The notes beneath the pieces were generated by a model that was given only the letters and a program-made list of their open reading frames with translations, made no database searches and was not told the DNA's origin. A stretch of 64,000 nucleotides of DNA, from NCBI GenBank assembly GCA_020639075.1, contig JACKHI010000001.1, forward strand, positions 1,798,001 through 1,862,000, read 5' to 3'. This stretch comes from Phycisphaerales bacterium. GTDB lineage: Bacteria; Planctomycetota; Phycisphaerae; UBA1845; UTPLA1. The position numbers were made by a program, and so were the translations under genes. This document shows positions 35,787-43,723 of the stretch, piece by piece (within the stretch, counting starts at the first letter, position 1; each line of letters begins with the position of its first letter).

Positions 35787-36434
35787 ATGCCAACCAGCGA
35801 TGAACTCCGCGCACGGTTCCGCGCGATCCCGCGCGAGGTCCGCGACCTGCATCAGGATTTCGCGATCCGCGCCTGGCGCGGCATCTCCTGGCTCGAACGG
35901 GCCGAGCACATCGCCGGCGATGATCTCGAGGGTCGATTCCTGGCGCTGTGGATTGGTCTCAATGCCCTGTACGGCCAACTCGACCAAGAGGGACGACCCT
36001 GGGGAGACCGCGAAGCGCTGACCGCGTTCATTAGCCGCATCTATCCGCTGGACAGTACCCGTCGTCTGGGTGCCGTGATCGCGTCTTCGCAGAAGGCCGC
36101 GCTCGGGCTGATCGACAACAAGCATCTCTTTGACGCCTTCTGGGCGGATTCGAAAACTGCAATGGCGGAACTCGGGCGCGAGGTGAAACAGTCGATCCTC
36201 CGATTGACCGAGAAGAACCAGCTGCCACTTTGGCGAACGCTCATGTCGCGCCTGTACCTGATGCGGAACCAGCTTTTCCATGGCGCTAGCACCAAGGGAA
36301 GCGCCCTAAATCGTAAATCGCTGCGCAACTCCGTCACGATCCTGGCCGGATTTCTTCCAGCCTGCCTGGAGATCATGATCGCCTACGGGGTCACCCAAGA
36401 CTGGGGCCCGGTGTGCTACCCGCCCAAGCCGTGA
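35787..36434 (+). CDS. HEPN-domain protein, putative RNase
   Basis: A 215-residue all-helical protein whose C-terminal half carries the HEPN signature RX4H: MSRLYLMRNQLFHG, Arg160 to His165, with the usual Asn after Arg. HEPN proteins are metal-independent RNases frequent in toxin-antitoxin, abortive infection and CRISPR effectors. No partner MNT nucleotidyltransferase is next to it and no fused sensor domain is seen; residues 30-120 are helical and unassigned. GAGG lies about ten bases before the ATG. It is placed within the accessory element behind the AAA gene. It is a second HEPN protein in this window besides the Csm6-like one. Confidence 0.72.
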   Translation: MPTSDELRARFRAIPREVRDLHQDFAIRAWRGISWLERAEHIAGDDLEGRFLALWIGLNALYGQLDQEGRPWGDREALTAFISRIYPLDSTRRLGAVIASSQKAALGLIDNKHLFDAFWADSKTAMAELGREVKQSILRLTEKNQLPLWRTLMSRLYLMRNQLFHGASTKGSALNRKSLRNSVTILAGFLPACLEIMIAYGVTQDWGPVCYPPKP

Positions 36435-36544
36435 CCTGCGGTACGCCCTTCGCAACGAGGCCCGCAGAAACCCGCCTTTTTCCGGCAATCCCCCTGCCGC
36501 CGAGATCGGCCACCCCGCCCGACTTCTTATCCCAATGCATCGCT

Positions 36545-36573
36545 GGAAACATTCCCACCCTATTACAGATAGA
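36545..36573 (+). promoter_or_regulatory. element motif copy D
   Basis: GGAAACATTC, CCCTATTAC and AGATAGA, 32-60 bp before the ATG at 36605. It shares the core and spacing with copy B. If read as an ECF-type promoter, GGAAAC is -35-like and GATAGA -10-like with about 17 bp between; this is conjecture. Confidence 0.55.
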
Positions 36574-36604
36574 GGCGAGTTGTTAGACGACGGGAGGATT
36601 CGCA

Positions 36605-36853
36605 ATGACCCCAACCGACAACCGGCAGCCGATCGAGACCCGCAGATTCGATCGCGTCCACGTGGCGATCTGGCGCAACGAAGCGGCGGACGACAAGGGT
36701 GACGGCGCCTTCTTCTCCGCGAGTTTCTCGCGGAGTGTCCGCGGCGAGGACGGCGCCTGGCGAAACGTCACGAGCTTTACCGCCCGCGACCTGCCGCACC
36801 TGGCGCTGGCGGTCGATTGGGCGATGCGCGAGCTGCTGCTCAAGGCCGACTAG
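36605..36853 (+). CDS. small conserved-looking protein of the element
   Basis: An 82-residue soluble protein (MTPTDNRQPIETRRFDRVHVAIW, then FFSASFSRSVRGEDGAWRNV) that seems to form a beta-sheet followed by one helix (ARDLPHLALAVDWAMREL). Such small beta-helix proteins are common beside excisionase genes on mobile elements, but no family is named here. GGGAGG is seven bases before the ATG and motif copy D lies upstream. The excisionase-like gene follows after 38 bp. Confidence 0.55.
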   Translation: MTPTDNRQPIETRRFDRVHVAIWRNEAADDKGDGAFFSASFSRSVRGEDGAWRNVTSFTARDLPHLALAVDWAMRELLLKAD

Positions 36854-36891
36854 TGTCCGCGCAGCATTCATGAAAGGAACCACGCGCCACC

Positions 36892-37134
36892 ATGCGCCGA
36901 AGCAATCCGACCTCGCCGCGCTCGATCGGTGAAGACGAAGTCACCGATGCCTGCCATCGCTTCGTCAGCGTCAAGACCCTGGCGGCGGAGTGGGACTGTT
37001 CCAAGACGACCGTCTCGCGGCTGCTCGAAGCGGCCGGTGTTCCCGCGTACTACTTCGGCAGCGGGCGCAACGGCGCCAAGCGCTATCGGCGACAGGATGT
37101 CGATGAATACCTGCGCCACATTGATAAGGCGTGA
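36892..37134 (+). CDS. excisionase-like helix-turn-helix protein
   Basis: An 80-residue DNA-binding protein of the MerR/Xis (HTH_17) type: RFVSVKTLAAEWDCSKTTVSRLL then YYFGSGRNGAKRYRRQDVDEYL, i.e. winged HTH with the typical R-x-x-x-x-DV-D-YL ending. Excisionases bend DNA and steer integrase toward excision. No integrase gene is adjacent; the only tyrosine recombinase in the window is at 18.7 kb. AAAGGA lies about twelve bases before the ATG. An intrinsic terminator follows, so this closes the element's transcript. Confidence 0.75.
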   Translation: MRRSNPTSPRSIGEDEVTDACHRFVSVKTLAAEWDCSKTTVSRLLEAAGVPAYYFGSGRNGAKRYRRQDVDEYLRHIDKA

Positions 37135-37186
37135 CTCCTGATCCGGTCCGACTGCACTACCCCGCGGGATCAGATTCAGGATTGAG

Positions 37187-37223
37187 GGGCCCCCCGGTTC
37201 GCGCAGGCGGGGCCCTGTTTTTT
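37187..37223 (+). terminator. intrinsic terminator closing the accessory element
   Basis: A perfect 7-bp stem GGGCCCC/GGGGCCC (37187-37193 with 37209-37215), 15-nt loop, then TGTTTTTT. Strong rho-independent layout, 53 bp after the excisionase-like gene. Confidence 0.85.
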
Positions 37224-37603
37224 CCTTGCGTTGAAACGAGGGTGTCCAGGAAGAGGCCCCCGAGGACGGCGCTCTGAGGGCGGCTCCGACGTTTTCGGGC
37301 GTGGCCGGCGGACATGCCCCCTTCGCAACTCACAGTCTACCTGTATACATACAAGCTCCCGTGGGATCGTCAGATAACCCGCGGGGACGTGCGGACTCCC
37401 GAACGGCGATCACCCCTCTGCAGCGACGCGCGCGGGTCCAGCAGCGCTGTCCCAGAATGTCGGTCCCCCTCCAACCGGTTTGAAAAGTCTGTGTCGAACA
37501 TGGAGCCGCGTGGAACGGCGCACGAAGGGTCTCGATCACAGTCGTCACAGAACGTCACGATCGGCGATGTGGGTCAAGCCCAGGTGTATTGAGTTGATCG
37601 GCG
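37224..37603. other. gene-free stretch before the transposase
   Basis: No convincing gene; a 92-codon open frame at 37314-37592 (+) has no Shine-Dalgarno and low-complexity composition. The end of the insertion sequence next door should lie near 37600, but no inverted repeat was identified. Confidence 0.35.
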
Positions 37604-38695
37604 CTATGCCGCAGCACGGTAGTAGTGTCGCAGCAATCCGCCGAGAAAGCGCTGGCAGCGAATGCTCTGTGGCGATGGTACTTCCTGCAGCAGGGGTTTG
37701 CTGGCCGGACCGTTAGCTGCTGCCGGAATCGTCTGATTGTCGAGGCCCTGATGAGGTCGATGCTCGTTGAAGTAACGAGAATACTCTCGACCGATGTGGT
37801 TAAGATGGCTTAGGCTGAAGCACAGGAAGTGATTGAGGCATTCTCGCTTCAAGGCACCAATCCACGCCTCGGCGAAGGCGTTCGCATCCGGTGCCAGTGG
37901 TGGTGTGCGCAGGCACCGCATGTCAGCGTGCTTGAACACGTCGCGAAACCCGGACGAAAACTTGCTGTCGCGATCGTGGATCAGGAAGCGTGACTCCAGC
38001 TTTTCGTCATCGATCCACATCAATGCATTCCGCGCTTGCTGCTGCACCCACCGATTGTCCGGATGATACGTTGCCGGACTGAGAAGCACCTTTCGGGTGC
38101 CGACGTGGATGAAGGCCAGACAATACGCAACGCGAACGCCCATCGGCGTGATGATGCTCTTGGTGAAAAAGTCGCAGGCGACGAGCGTGTTCATGTGCAG
38201 CCGGATGAACTTCTGCCACTTGGTCTCCTCGGCTCTCCCTCTCCGCGTGGGCGACGGCGTCAAGCCTTCGTCCTTCAGTATCCGACGCACTGACGAGCGG
38301 CCAAGTTGCAGCCGGAGCTTGCGCAGTTCGCCAACGATGCGCCGGTAACCCCAGCCGTTGTTATCCTTCGCCAGGCGGATCACGATCTCCCGCATGTTGC
38401 GGCCGATTCTCGGTCGACCGACTCGCTTCGGCTTCCTCCCTTCCCTCAGCTCCATCACCCAGCGAGAATATGTCTTCGGCGTGACAATGCCGACGATGTC
38501 GGCCACGTCATGATCAAGCTCCCGGCCGATTTCCAGCAGGCGGGCCCGATCCTCCGGACTGGGAATGACACGGTTGCCACCGAGCTTGCGACGCAGGATT
38601 TCAACCTGGGCAATCAGGAATCGCATGCGGGCATCGCGCCTAGCGGCGCCGGCCTCCTGAATCAGATACGGAAGGATGTAGAGCCAGCGAACCAT
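37604..38695 (-). CDS. DDE (rve-superfamily) transposase, copy 1
   Basis: Transposase with retroviral-integrase core. The N-terminal HTH region (GIVTPKTYSRWVMELREGRK) is followed by the core with Asp in LVACDFFTK, Asp in HDRDSKF and Glu in AFAEAWIGALKREC about 35 residues later, the D,D-35-E set. It is full length at 363 residues, starting at the ATG at 38695. A second member, clearly homologous, is at 51650-52738, and both have the same roughly 310-bp sequence upstream. It belongs to the broad IS481/IS3-like integrase-core group; the exact IS family was not settled and no terminal inverted repeats were found. It appears intact. Confidence 0.88.
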   Translation of the reverse strand: MVRWLYILPYLIQEAGAARRDARMRFLIAQVEILRRKLGGNRVIPSPEDRARLLEIGRELDHDVADIVGIVTPKTYSRWVMELREGRKPKRVGRPRIGRNMREIVIRLAKDNNGWGYRRIVGELRKLRLQLGRSSVRRILKDEGLTPSPTRRGRAEETKWQKFIRLHMNTLVACDFFTKSIITPMGVRVAYCLAFIHVGTRKVLLSPATYHPDNRWVQQQARNALMWIDDEKLESRFLIHDRDSKFSSGFRDVFKHADMRCLRTPPLAPDANAFAEAWIGALKRECLNHFLCFSLSHLNHIGREYSRYFNEHRPHQGLDNQTIPAAANGPASKPLLQEVPSPQSIRCQRFLGGLLRHYYRAAA

Positions 38696-38701
38696 GACCA
38701 A

Positions 38702-39005
38702 TCAACCTCGAACAAGCGACTGCATCTGCATGACATCAGAAGGGTTCCGACATTTTTAACCCCCACTGGCGCACGGGCAAACACGGTCGCTGACGCCCGT
38801 ATCAACTGCTCCCTACCCGCGCTTGACCTCATGCCAACAGTGTGGCGTAATTGTGGCGTAGACGCGGACAAATTGTGCAACATGTACATCATGCGGAGAT
38901 AGGCCGAAACCGCGATAACTTCCTGGGCGATCTGTAACTTACGGTCATTAAGCACCTTCGGGCAATTCGTCGCTTTCTGCGTCAATCGTTCTCATAACCC
39001 GGAGG
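38702..39005. repeat. three-copy repeat, copy 1 (ends at CCCGGAGG)
   Basis: About 300 bp directly upstream of transposase copy 1, matching 52739-53048 over its length and 43724-43865 over its last 140 bp. Landmarks are GTGGCGTAATTGTGGCGTAG, GCAACATGTACATCATGCGGAG and the end TCTCATAACCCGGAGG. To the right all three copies diverge. Here the right neighbour is the middle of a primase gene. Confidence 0.85.
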
Positions 39006-39382
39006 CCGTTGTCGGACTTGCCCGACTGCAGCGTGAAGGGCGTCTGATCGTCCCGTCGAAGTCGCAGTCCATCCACGACAATTTCAAACGCATCTCCAGC
39101 CCGACGGCCGCGTTCGCGGACGACTGCCTCGAAATCCACGCCACCTTCTTCGAAGAGACAGCCCCCGTGTTCGACGCGTGGGTTGGCTGGTGTCGAGCCA
39201 ATGGGCATGAAGCCGGTAGCAAGGCGCGCTTCGGGGAACGCCTTCGCGCCGTGAATCCGGCGATCGAGCGAAAGCGTCATCGCGCTGAAGGTTCGCGATC
39301 GTATGGGTATTCGGGGATCCGACTGACGCCGCATGGACATGAAATGATGCAAAACGCGCGTTCGAATGACACGTCTCGCTGA
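39005..39382 (+). pseudogene. C-terminal fragment of a P4/D5-type phage primase-helicase
   Basis: The 125-residue open tail reads VVGLARLQREGRLIVPSKSQ, then SSPTAAFADDCLEI, then FDAWVGWCRANGHEAGSKAR and FGERLRAVNP through SYGYSGIRL to a stop. This is the characteristic C-terminal domain of phage/plasmid P4-type primases (the YxxWCxxNG...GxRL pattern). The ATPase and primase domains are missing, cut exactly at the CCCGGAGG end of the repeat. The reading frame continues into the repeat without a start codon, so this is debris of a prophage or plasmid replication gene. Confidence 0.8.
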
Positions 39383-39399
39383 CAACAAGGAGGTCTCAA

Positions 39400-39840
39400 A
39401 TGAAGGGCACGGTCATCGATTTTGATTTCACTCGCTTTGGCGGCGTCGGGCCGCTCACGCCGCCGACCCCTCCGGCACCGCCTGATTCTGCCCCAAAACA
39501 TGGGGGAAATACGGAAAGTGTCCCTAGTGTCCCTAGTAAAACCTTACTGTTAATTGTCGACGAGAAAATGGAGCGCATAAGCGCAGTAGGTAAAACAATA
39601 AGAAACACTGGGGACACCGGGGACACTAGGGACAGCCCGGCAACCCCGCAATCCTGCTTCCATTACGCATCGGGCATCATGCAGTTCGGCGACATCTGCG
39701 TCGGTTGGGCACCGGCGTCGTGGTCAAACGAACTCCGCCGCAAGGCCGACCACTGCGACGCTTACCGCCCCGACATCGCCGACTACTACCGCCGCTGGGC
39801 CGACGACATCGACGCGAAGCTGGGGCGTACGCCGGCGTAA
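39400..39840 (+). CDS. hypothetical phage-remnant protein
   Basis: A 146-residue protein, AAGGAGG six bases before its ATG. The N-terminal third is Pro/Gly-rich (GPLTPPTPPAPPDSAPKHGG). The middle is encoded by the inverted GGGACA repeats and gives SVPSVPS and NTGDTGDTRDS. The C-terminal 50 residues look folded (GWAPASWSNELRRKADHCDA, RPDIADYYRRWADDIDAKL). It follows the primase fragment by 17 bp, where phages often carry small replication-associated genes. No function is assigned. Confidence 0.55.
   Translation: MKGTVIDFDFTRFGGVGPLTPPTPPAPPDSAPKHGGNTESVPSVPSKTLLLIVDEKMERISAVGKTIRNTGDTGDTRDSPATPQSCFHYASGIMQFGDICVGWAPASWSNELRRKADHCDAYRPDIADYYRRWADDIDAKLGRTPA
39519..39635. repeat. inverted, internally repeated GGGACA elements
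   Basis: GTGTCCCTAGTGTCCCTAG (39519-39537) faces ACTGGGGACACC-GGGGACACTA-GGGACAG (about 39606-39635) across 67 bp. Each arm consists of 9-bp units around GGGACA, so the arms can pair. It lies inside the coding frame of the preceding entry. Possible roles are replication iterons, a protein-binding cluster or an RNA hairpin. Confidence 0.7.
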
Positions 39841-40043
39841 CGCCGCGCGTCGGCAAATCTTCGGAATCTCCGGACACATCATCTCCCTCCTGCATAAGTG
39901 ACCTGTAGGCGAGTTCGCGTCTGCCGCGTTCGGTGCGCGGCGGCGATTCGTCTATGAGTCCCCGGCCCCATCGCGATACGGGGCAACGTCGGGCGAACTG
40001 CGGCCGAAGGAAGGCCGCAGAGGTTTGCAAGGAGGCAGTAACG

Positions 40044-41396
40044 ATGAAGGTCGAACTCTGGCCGATTGATAAGGTCAAACCCTACGAGTCCAATCCCCGC
40101 AAGAACGACAAGGCCGTCGACGCCGTCGCCGAGTCGATCCAGAAGTTCGGATTTCGCCAGCCGGTGGTCGTCGACGACAACGGCGTAATCGTCGTTGGCC
40201 ACACGCGGTGGAAGGCGGCACAGAAGCTTGAATTGAAAAAGGTGCCGGTTCACGTCGCCACCGGCATGTCGGCCGAGGACGCCAAGGCCTATCGGATTGC
40301 GGACAACAAGTCGAACGAACTCGCCGAGTGGGATCTCGAACTGCTGCCAGTGGAGCTCGCCGACCTGAAGGGCGCTGGCATCGACCTCAACCTGCTGGGC
40401 TTCGACGACGATGAGCTTGCCAACCTGCTCGACACAGGTATTCAGGAAGGAAACTGCGATCCTGACGAGGTTCCCGAGCCTCCGGACGAACCGATCACAA
40501 AACCAGGCGATCTGTGGAAACTTGGCGACCATCGATTGCTTTGTGGTGACAGCGCATCGACAGCTGATCTGAACCGCCTGCTCGACGGCGCGCCGATTCA
40601 CCTGTGCAATACTGATCCACCTTATAATGTCAAAGTCGAGCCGCGTTCCAACAACGCCATCGCCGCCGGGAACTCCTCCTTCACCAAGCAGAAACGCACG
40701 CACCACCAGTCGATGGATCTGGCGCGGCACCCGAACAAGTCGAAGCCGACGCACAAGAAGATGCGCGCCAAGGACCGACCGCTCGAAAACGACTTCGTGT
40801 CCGACGAAGCGTTCGCCGAGATGCTGAACGCGTGGTTTTCGAACATCTCCCGTGTGTTGGAGCCCGGTCGCGGCTTCTATATCTGGGGCGGATATGCCAA
40901 CCTCGCCAACTACCCGCCCGCGTTGAGCTCAAACGAGCTGTATTTCAGTCAGGGAATTGTCTGGGACAAAGAGCATCCCGTCCTGACGCGCAAGGACTTC
41001 ATGGGCGCGTTCGAGCTGGGGTTTTATGGGTGGAAAGCGGGCGCGGCGCACAAGTTCTTCGGCCCGAAGAACGTGCCTGATCTTTGGCATGTCAAGAAGA
41101 TCAGCTCTCAACACACCGAACACTTGACTCAAAAACCTGTCGAACTTGCGATGCGAGCGATTCAGTATTCATCGCGTCCCGGCGAGAACGTGCTCGACTT
41201 GTTTGCAGGTTCCGGAAGCACGCTTATCGGCGCTGAGCAGACCGGCCGTCGCTGCTTCACCATGGAAATCGATCCCGCCTACGCCGATGTCGTCGTCGAT
41301 CGCTTTCAGCGATTCAGTGGAAAGCGAGCCACCCTGGAAGGTGCAGGCACACCGTTTCCGAAGGAGCCGCCCGCTGAGCGGGAGCAGTTGAAGTAA
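40044..41396 (+). CDS. ParB-domain DNA methyltransferase (N4/N6)
   Basis: Phage-type protein of 450 residues joining a ParB/Srx-like N-terminal domain (NPRKNDKAVDAVAESIQKFG, VVGHTRWKAAQKL) to a DNA amino-methyltransferase. Catalytic motif IV is DPPY (CNTDPPYNV); motif I is LDLFAGSGSTLIGAEQTGR, placed after it, as in beta-class enzymes. The AdoMet and target sites look intact. AAGGAGG is eight bases before the ATG at 40044. Such genes are common next to terminases and HNH nucleases of tailed phages, where they modify phage DNA against restriction. Confidence 0.92.
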   Translation: MKVELWPIDKVKPYESNPRKNDKAVDAVAESIQKFGFRQPVVVDDNGVIVVGHTRWKAAQKLELKKVPVHVATGMSAEDAKAYRIADNKSNELAEWDLELLPVELADLKGAGIDLNLLGFDDDELANLLDTGIQEGNCDPDEVPEPPDEPITKPGDLWKLGDHRLLCGDSASTADLNRLLDGAPIHLCNTDPPYNVKVEPRSNNAIAAGNSSFTKQKRTHHQSMDLARHPNKSKPTHKKMRAKDRPLENDFVSDEAFAEMLNAWFSNISRVLEPGRGFYIWGGYANLANYPPALSSNELYFSQGIVWDKEHPVLTRKDFMGAFELGFYGWKAGAAHKFFGPKNVPDLWHVKKISSQHTEHLTQKPVELAMRAIQYSSRPGENVLDLFAGSGSTLIGAEQTGRRCFTMEIDPAYADVVVDRFQRFSGKRATLEGAGTPFPKEPPAEREQLK

Positions 41397-41464
41397 TGAA
41401 ACACTCCGGCCGAAGAGAAAGCCCGCAAGTCACGGGCTGGTAGGAAGGTCTGAGATATCTGAGA

Positions 41465-41629
41465 TTACGCGCAGGGAGCCTGCTCCAGCGGGTTGTAATC
41501 GGTACCGCAGGTGGCGCAGCGCACGCAGTCGTCATCGACCCAGATCAGCCGATCGACGTCGCGTTCGCCGCAATTTGGGCAGGCGTCTTCGGGGCGAACG
41601 AGATCGGATTCGTCGCGGTGCTCATGCAT
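41465..41629 (-). CDS. small zinc-ribbon protein (54 aa)
   Basis: A 54-residue protein with two CxxC pairs: EDACPNCGERD and VRCATCGTDY, with acidic surroundings. It is a likely single zinc ribbon. Its ATG overlaps the end of the HARE-domain gene by 8 bp, so the two are translationally coupled. It could be an adaptor in transcription or DNA modification; no specific family was recognised. Confidence 0.6.
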   Translation of the reverse strand: MHEHRDESDLVRPEDACPNCGERDVDRLIWVDDDCVRCATCGTDYNPLEQAPCA

Positions 41630-41975
41630 GGGTGAACAGCCCTCGATCGGTCTTCCTGAACCGCGATTCCGATCCCCTCAGATCGATCTCGCGGATAATC
41701 GCGGCGTAGAGCGTCGCATGTGGCGTCGCCCCCTTCGTCACCCAACCCGCGGCGATCACGCGCTCGGCGATCGTCTTCGTGTTGAGCGGTTCCTTGGCCG
41801 AGGCCAGCACCTTGGCGGCGAGGTCCAATCCGCTGACGCGCTTCGGCCGGTCGGACTTGTCCGACCGCTTCGATGTCGTCTTCTTGGAGCGAGGCCCGGC
41901 CGTCGACTTCGACGTCCGCGTCGACGATTTGGCCTTCTTCGATGTCTTCTTCCTGCTGGTTTTCTTGGTTGCCAT
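41622..41975 (-). CDS. HARE-type winged-helix protein with basic N-terminus
   Basis: A 117-residue protein. The first 45 residues are Lys/Ser/Thr/Arg-rich (MATKKTSRKKTSKKAKSS), histone-tail-like and DNA-binding. The rest is a HARE-HTH winged helix (LDLAAKVLASAKEPLNTKTI, AAGWVTKGATPHATLYAAI, GSESRFRKTDRGLF). Such proteins are frequent in Planctomycetota and in modification/restriction contexts. TAGGA precedes the ATG. It is opposite to the methyltransferase and upstream of the zinc-ribbon gene. Confidence 0.82.
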   Translation of the reverse strand: MATKKTSRKKTSKKAKSSTRTSKSTAGPRSKKTTSKRSDKSDRPKRVSGLDLAAKVLASAKEPLNTKTIAERVIAAGWVTKGATPHATLYAAIIREIDLRGSESRFRKTDRGLFTHA

Positions 41976-42042
41976 GAGATAATCCTACCTGGGTTGAAGT
42001 GTGTTTGCCGCGCCAACGCCGGCGCGGCACCTCGAGTCGGTA

Positions 42043-42297
42043 TCAGCACCCCGCAACGCGTTCGATCTCGCGGAGGATGTCGTGGACCATGCTGTTGGTG
42101 GCGTTTGGCTGACCGTCCCGCGTTCGACCGCAGATGGCCGTGGCTAGTTGGTAGGCCAGGTTGTACCGCTCTTCGCGATCGGAATTCTTCCGCACCTCGG
42201 TTCGCACGCCATTTGACATGACGGTGGCCCCGGCGTCGGTCCGCTTGATGATGACGTCGTTCTCTACGCCCGCGATCGTGATCTGCTTGATAAGCAT
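42043..42297 (-). CDS. hypothetical 84-aa protein
   Basis: A small soluble protein starting MLIKQITIAGVENDVIIKRT, beta-rich first half and helical second half (REERYNLAYQLATAICGRTR). The ATG at 42297 is chosen because AAGGAG lies seven bases upstream. It heads the minus-strand set with the HARE and zinc-ribbon genes (67 bp to the HARE gene). No family was recognised. Confidence 0.6.
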   Translation of the reverse strand: MLIKQITIAGVENDVIIKRTDAGATVMSNGVRTEVRKNSDREERYNLAYQLATAICGRTRDGQPNATNSMVHDILREIERVAGC

Positions 42298-42621
42298 GGC
42301 TGTACTCCTTCGTCGCCCATTCGTTGTTGCGACAGACACATGAGGCCAACTGTCGCGCCAGACATCAAGTCAATTCGACGTGTCATGTCGGACCTTGGGC
42401 GAGATTCTTCCCGGTGGCTGACGGCAGCCGGATCGAAGCGCACGCCGCACGTCGGCCACGCCATAGCTATCACGTACCGTGCCCCCCAGGCTCGCCGTGT
42501 TGGCCCGTGTCGCGTCGCAAGTCAGAACGTGGCGTTCTCCCCCGCGATACGCGTCGAAACGCAACGTGGGCAGTTTCTTGCGAAATATCCCGAGAAATTA
42601 TTGGACACGGATGACCATTGC

Positions 42622-42640
42622 CTATATAGTATAGCTATAG
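42622..42640. promoter_or_regulatory. AT-rich promoter-like patch before the HNH gene
   Basis: CTATATAGTATAGCTATAG, partly palindromic, in the 357-bp divergent gap (42298-42654) between the minus-strand set and the HNH gene, 15 bp before its ATG. TATAGT could be a -10 box. The rest of this gap shows nothing clear. Confidence 0.4.
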
Positions 42641-42654
42641 GTAACTTTGATGCG

Positions 42655-42966
42655 ATGCCCGAACGACCACCACGAGCCAAACGCCCTGGAACGCCGCCAC
42701 GACGCCCCAATCGGCATGAGCGCGGCTACGGGAATGATTGGATTCGCCTGCGAAACGACTACATCGCACGGCATCCGCTGTGCGTCGATCCCTTCGCCGT
42801 CCATGGCGCGCGGATCGTACCGGCGACACAGGTCGATCACATCACCCCACGCAAGCGTGGCGGAACGGACGACGAATCGAATTTACAGGCGCTGTGCACC
42901 AGCTGTCATTCGAGAAAGACTGCGACCTTTGACGGAGGATTCCACAACGTGATTCGATCAGGCTGA
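42655..42966 (+). CDS. HNH endonuclease (phage packaging type)
   Basis: A 103-residue HNH nuclease. The basic N-terminus (MPERPPRAKRPGTPPRRPN) leads to HPLCVDPFAVHGARIVPATQVDHITPRKRGG with the DH of the motif, then NLQALCTSCHSRKTATFDGG with the second zinc-knuckle Cys pair and catalytic His. Such single-domain HNH proteins sit next to small terminase genes in cos-type tailed phages and assist DNA packaging, as here. There is no Shine-Dalgarno. Confidence 0.9.
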   Translation: MPERPPRAKRPGTPPRRPNRHERGYGNDWIRLRNDYIARHPLCVDPFAVHGARIVPATQVDHITPRKRGGTDDESNLQALCTSCHSRKTATFDGGFHNVIRSG

Positions 42967-42978
42967 CGACAGCCCCTA

Positions 42979-43044
42979 CTGCCAGTACTTTGGCAGCCAG
43001 CATGCGGTGGCTGCAGGCAGCCCCCTAGGGGGGGCTGATTTTCT
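42979..43044 (+). terminator. hairpin cluster ending in a terminator-like stem
   Basis: Three stems follow each other: CTGCCA/TGGCAG (42979-42996), CAGCCA/TGGCTG (42994-43013, sharing three bases with the first, so the two compete) and CAGCCCCC/GGGGGCTG (43018-43037) followed by ATTTTCT. This is a terminator with a possible switch behind the HNH gene. Confidence 0.55.
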
Positions 43045-43161
43045 AGCAATGGACTCGAAAGTTCCGCGTGCCAACCGCGTAGATTTCTTCGAGAGTATCG
43101 CTATAGGGGGGTAGGCAACGACAACGCCCTACCGCCCCGCCCGCATGCAAGGGAATTCATC

Positions 43162-43668
43162 ATGGGCCGACGCGGGCCTCGCCCAGTTCCAACCGAGCAT
43201 CTCAAGGCGCGCGGCAGTCCCCTAGCGACGAAAGAGCGCCAGGCACGCGAGGTCAAAGCCCCTTCCGGAACTCCCTCCTGCCCTTCCTGGCTCGACGCCG
43301 ACGCAAAGAAGGCGTGGAAGCAGCTGGTCCCCATGCTCGAATCGATGCGCGTGCTGACGAAGATCGATTCAAACGCACTCGCACGCTACTGTCGGACTTG
43401 GTCGCGCTGGCGCAAGTGCGAGGCGTTCCTCGAGAGGAACGGCGTGTCGTATCCTCTGCGTGATCCCGACGGCAAAATCCGATACCTTCAGACTTGGCCA
43501 GAGGTTTCCATTTCCAACAAGCTGGCCCAGCAGCTCACGAGGCTCGAACAGGAATTCGGCATGACGCCAAGCGCACGATCGCGGATTCAGGTGAGCAATC
43601 CCGAGCCTGCAGCGATCGATCCCAAGGTCGCGAAGTTCTTTTCGCCGAATCTGCGGGTGGCAAAGTAG
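43162..43668 (+). CDS. phage terminase small subunit, P27 family
   Basis: A 168-residue DNA-recognition subunit of the phage packaging motor. The family beginning MGRRGPRPVPTEHLKARG is followed by a conserved PSWLDADAKKAWKQLVPMLE segment and RYCRTWSRWRKCEAFLERNG. The HNH gene upstream and P27-type terminase are the standard start of a cos packaging module. The large terminase, portal and capsid genes that should follow are absent: 55 bp after the stop begins repeat copy 2, then unrelated DNA. The prophage is therefore truncated here. Confidence 0.9.
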   Translation: MGRRGPRPVPTEHLKARGSPLATKERQAREVKAPSGTPSCPSWLDADAKKAWKQLVPMLESMRVLTKIDSNALARYCRTWSRWRKCEAFLERNGVSYPLRDPDGKIRYLQTWPEVSISNKLAQQLTRLEQEFGMTPSARSRIQVSNPEPAAIDPKVAKFFSPNLRVAK

Positions 43669-43723
43669 TAAGGAGTCGGCTCAGCAGTCCTACTTGACCG
43701 GGCGCCAACATTTATTCACAGGC

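Noticed and set aside
37314..37592. 92-codon plus-strand frame before transposase copy 1
   Set aside because: No ribosome binding site, low-complexity composition and no recognisable motif; probably intergenic.
38990..39005. A functional tRNA-Met gene at the repeat ends
   Set aside because: Only the anticodon loop and 3' stem resemble tRNA-Met; the acceptor, D and T arms are absent in all three copies.
42622..42654. TATATAG box about 25-29 bp before the HNH start, like the archaeal-type boxes at 18.6-20 kb
   Set aside because: It works equally well as a bacterial -10 box, is a single case, and the gene belongs to a tailed-phage module.
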